Assembly: GCA_951799445.1 (NCBI GenBank)
Contig: OX637295.1
Span: forward strand, 4,216,001-4,280,000
Length of the DNA: 64,000 bases
Source of the DNA: Pseudisothecium myosuroides
Taxonomy: Eukaryota; Streptophyta; Bryopsida; Hypnales; Lembophyllaceae
Direction of reading: 5' to 3'
Part shown: positions 60,746 to 64,000 of the stretch, piece by piece
Layout: the number at the start of each line of letters is the position of its first letter
How positions within the stretch are numbered: the first letter of the stretch is position 1
Made by a program: the position numbers and the translations under genes
Notes under the pieces: model-generated
Database searches by the model: none
Told to the model about the DNA's origin: nothing
The model's input: the letters and a program-made list of their open reading frames with translations, nothing else

Positions 60746-62074
60746 ACACGTTGGCTAAGACTTTGTCACAGCCCATACCACTGAATCAGCTGAGTGTGTA
60801 CAAGTCAAACTTAGTTTGCTACTCCTGCTTTCAAGTTGGACTGTAGAGCATGAGGCTTCAAAACTAATGATAAGCAAGAGTACCTCCAGAATTTTCAGAA
60901 CCCTGAGTGTTCATTTGTGCAGGATTGAACAAGTGACATGTTTTGGAAATCCGTGACTTCAGGTTGTTTATTGGTATTCAACCCTGTTGGGAAAAACGCT
61001 TCTCTGCGGAAAATGTGTGGAGAAGCATGCAAGTTGTAGAAGCAAGTGGAGTTGTTTACAAGAAAATAACGTGATACCTTAAACAATCTCATTGGTCAAG
61101 AGCTTAGAAATGGTACTAGCTTGGCTCATGAGAGTGCTCACAAATTTTTTATTTTCTTGCATAGACATGTATCATACCTGAAGTGAAAAGCACCCACAGT
61201 ACAAATGCTACTTTTTGAAACATACATGATCAATCTTATCATACACTAAGGCGAATGCTGACAAGCAAAAATTTGCAAAGTTGACTCTTATTTGTGTCCC
61301 TAGTGTATGCCTTCTATTGCTGACACAATCATTTGTATGTCATTTGTAATTGGAAAATTAGTAATGGCAAATTTCCCCTTAATTCTCTTTTCATATCCAT
61401 TTTTATTCTTTAAAATAGCAAATTATCCTTAGCATTGATTTTAGTAGTAATTGTTCTTCACAACCAATTTTCTAATTTTTGTTGCCTACAACAAGACGTG
61501 TGGGCCCTAGAGGATCACCTACAAAATCTTATATTGAAGAAAGTTGGATTTGATTATAAAGATTAAATTTTTCATTAATAGTCTTTATTTCTAATACATT
61601 GAAAATAGCTATATAGGTGCAACAATATAAACTATCTTTAGACTATTTGTAATGCATGCATAATATTTTAGATCTTTTTGAGTGAGGTGAAATCTTTGCA
61701 ATGTCTTTTAATAGGTTGGGAGAGGTTGAAGTATTGTCTAGCATAGATTTAGTTGTAGAATCTTTCATTTCTTGAATTAAAATTTGTTTTGGTCTTACAA
61801 ATAGGTGAAAGAAGTTCAAGCTGATTTTGTCTACGTGATAGTCATGTACAAGTAAGTTGCACACATTGGCATGTTTCAGTGTGCCAATATTTTGATATTC
61901 AAGTGCATAGAGCTCTAATAGCTAGGATTGATTGAGATTTGATTGTAGTGTTACATATATATGAAACTCTTTATGAAAAAATTTCCGGGCAGTAATTACA
62001 CTGGATGACTGGATCATTTCATTTAGTACTATATATAAGGTACTTTGCTGTAAAAGCAACCATCCTTTTCAAAT

Positions 62075-62445
62075 GGACCCTATCTTTAGGCCTTAAATGG
62101 ACATGAGGTGATCCTTTAATGGACCTCTCAAAGCCATTGAGAGAATTGAGAGAAAAACATTATTTATTGCAAGAGCCAATCATTGGCCTTCATCTACTCA
62201 AATGACCTTAGAAATTGCAAGTAGTCAGATTTTGGAAGACCTAAGATCACAAATAGGTGCCTACAACAAAAAATTTTGAAAATTCATAAGTAATTCAAAA
62301 TAATTCAAAAAATATGAAACCAGTTGTATTACGTTCTACATCCATTTTTCTTTCTCTGGAAAATGATCCAAAAATATTCTTGTTTATGGAAACCTATGAA
62401 AAAGGTGGACCAACCCTTAAATGGTCGCTTTTAGAGCATACTACC
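62075..62445. repeat. Dispersed repeat, copy 2
   Basis: See shared motifs with 60345-60745: same order and spacing, roughly three quarters identical by eye. Type unknown; no coding frame. Confidence 0.65.
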
Positions 62446-63874
62446 CTATACCGGCCACACCTTAGGATCCACACTGCCATTGCCAAATTTTTGCAAGGAT
62501 TAGGTAGCTTTGAAACATAGATTATAACACTTGACAAGGCTAGTCCAATCCTAAAATTTTGCACACAAGTGCCAGAAGCATTAATTGAATTCAGAAAACT
62601 TTGACTTACTACTAGACGCGCACGTAGCTATAGTGAATGGTTGTGTAAATGAGCAACATAGACTTATACTACAAACACTGTTTGAGTTTTTTTGAAGAAT
62701 TCGCCCTTTTGGAATTGGTTACTTGTACATCTAGATGAACCAACAGTCTAAACAAATAGAAGCACTCATTATATCCTTCTGAGCTCTCAACATATTGCTT
62801 GCGGTATCAAAAACCTCAAAGAAACCCAACAACACATAGAGAACAGTGAAAAGTTGTTTATACATATTCTGAAGCACTTTGCAATCCTTGTCATTCTCCA
62901 CATCATGGCTAGCATACATCACATATTTGGTATACTTGAGGTATATTGTAGAATATTCTAGGCATATTCTAATTAGATTTTCAAATTATTCCTTTCTTGA
63001 GTTTATAGCACCCTACATTACATGTAAAATTTTATAATCATATAGAAATGTCACCTTTCATGAATTAATAAAAAGGACCCTATGTTTTAACTCACTTGGT
63101 TTTTTAACTCAACCCAAGTGTCCCCCCAAGGTTGTAAAGGAAGTGACAACATTAGCATAGAAGTAGGTGAGGTACTTGGAATTGATAGAATTTTTTTTAC
63201 ACAAATGGTCTTTTTGAGTAAAACATCAAAATAAAGACTTTTTATCTATGCAAATGTTTTCTAGGTTCTTGTGGCATTTGAATCACATTTGTACCACATG
63301 GATCTTGAAAATAAGATGTTGTGAATATTTGAAAATAACTAAAATGGTTTATGGCAAGCTTCATTTTTGGTAGAAAAAGTGTGATCTTAAAAATGAGATC
63401 CGAAAATAAATAGAATCAGATAATGGAAATGATAGAATTTTATAGTGCATATTATTCTAAATGTAGTACCAAAAGGTAAAAAATTACAAATTGCTAATTT
63501 AGGGGTTTTCATTGAATTTCAAAAGAAAACCATGAATAACTAATTAAAATACATACGGAGTAATAAATACTGTGATAAATCAAAGCTTGCATTGTATACA
63601 TGTACTAAAGCTCTGTCATTCACCCAACACTATATAACACATCTTTTAAATCCATGTATCATCTGCACCTCTCAGCAACAGAAAACGGAAGCCGTGACCC
63701 CCCACTAGAGATAATACATGATGCATCCCTCAAATGTAGATTTCCAACTGAATCAATGAAAACTTTACTCTTGCACTCCGCATACATTGTCATCAGACTG
63801 TTGTAAAAGTGTTTCCCAGATTTTCTGAAAGGTGCTTGAACCTTGTTTCTGCTATGATACATGAAACCCAATCT
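62446..63874. other. Intergenic, nothing firmly recognised
   Basis: AT-rich. A minus-strand frame at 63659-63871 is less AT-rich than its surroundings and could be 3' UTR or a decayed exon of the edge feature, but it resembles no family I know. Confidence 0.45.
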
Positions 63875-64000
63875 CTATATGAAGTGCTTGTCCACAATAT
63901 AGAGAGCCAGAGTCTTTTGCAGAATGATCTCACATGTACCCCTGTGAGTGACATTCAACACACGCTCCATAGCTGCGCTCCTCTTTGCCATAGCTCGGCT
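63875..64000 (-). CDS. Possible terminal exon cut by the window edge
   Basis: The minus strand is open from the right edge to TAG at 63875-63877, about 41 codons, with balanced composition (for example MERVLNVTHRGTCEIILQKT then LALYIVDKHFI). Base composition is richer in GC than the flanking DNA. I do not recognise the family. It could equally be a chance open frame; the deciding sequence lies beyond the window. Confidence 0.3.
   Translation of the reverse strand, partial: SRAMAKRSAAMERVLNVTHRGTCEIILQKTLALYIVDKHFI

Noticed and set aside
1..64000. CRISPR arrays, tRNA or rRNA genes, bacterial operons, viral insertions
   Set aside because: No regularly spaced repeats with unique spacers, no tRNA box pairs or rRNA sequence, and no virus-like coding sequence were seen; gene structure is eukaryotic throughout.

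Overview
The window looks like nuclear DNA of a land plant. It has intron-rich genes with GT-AG splicing and GC-richer exons in AT-rich surroundings, plant-type protein families (PP2A B55, an Enhancer-of-Polycomb-like protein, a nepenthesin-type aspartic protease), a Stowaway-type DNA transposon and a plant SINE-like insertion. The species cannot be fixed from this sequence. Large gene-poor stretches filled with decayed DNA transposons would suit a bryophyte, lycophyte or other repeat-rich plant. No prokaryotic, organellar or CRISPR features were seen.

Layout. 1-5.7 kb: 13 coding exons (+) of a PP2A B55 regulatory subunit; its first exon lies outside the window. 7.8-8.4 kb (-): an SCP/FCP1-type small CTD phosphatase. 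8.4-17 kb: AT-rich intergenic DNA with a Stowaway-like element carrying two nested insertions. 17.4-21.5 kb (+): a complete 12-exon Enhancer-of-Polycomb-like gene, including one GC-AG intron. 22-30 kb: intergenic DNA with several transposons. 30.4-36 kb (-): a broken aspartic protease gene (copy A) and an orphan promoter plus first exon (copy C). 36-53 kb: no recognisable host gene, only nested transposons and tandem repeats. 55.9-58.7 kb (-): an intact aspartic protease (copy B, 465 aa predicted). 59.5-64 kb: repeats, plus a possible exon cut by the right edge.

The most notable content is a family of non-autonomous elements of about 0.6-1.5 kb (one of 2.8 kb). They start with CCCC(T/A), end with the inverse complement, and sit between TTAA (or one-base variants), which are the hallmarks of the piggyBac superfamily. 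Three insertions can be compared with an empty homologous site inside this same window, and all three support TTAA as the target. No transposase was seen. A second inverted-repeat family begins CATTAG and ends CTAATG. The two families are nested in each other and in long inverted-repeat elements.

A segmental duplication links about 27.5-38.5 kb with about 53.2-60.3 kb. Because the two copies are homologous, each transposon can be placed before or after the duplication. In copy A a 1,046-bp element with 8-9-bp target duplications splits the signal-peptide exon of the protease, and further frameshifts confirm it is dead. In copy B a SINE-like insertion sits about ten bases inside intron 1, but the gene remains open. 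The two regulatory genes (PP2A B55, CTD phosphatase) and the chromatin gene (EPL-like) are ordinary unlinked eukaryotic genes; nothing suggests that they work together.
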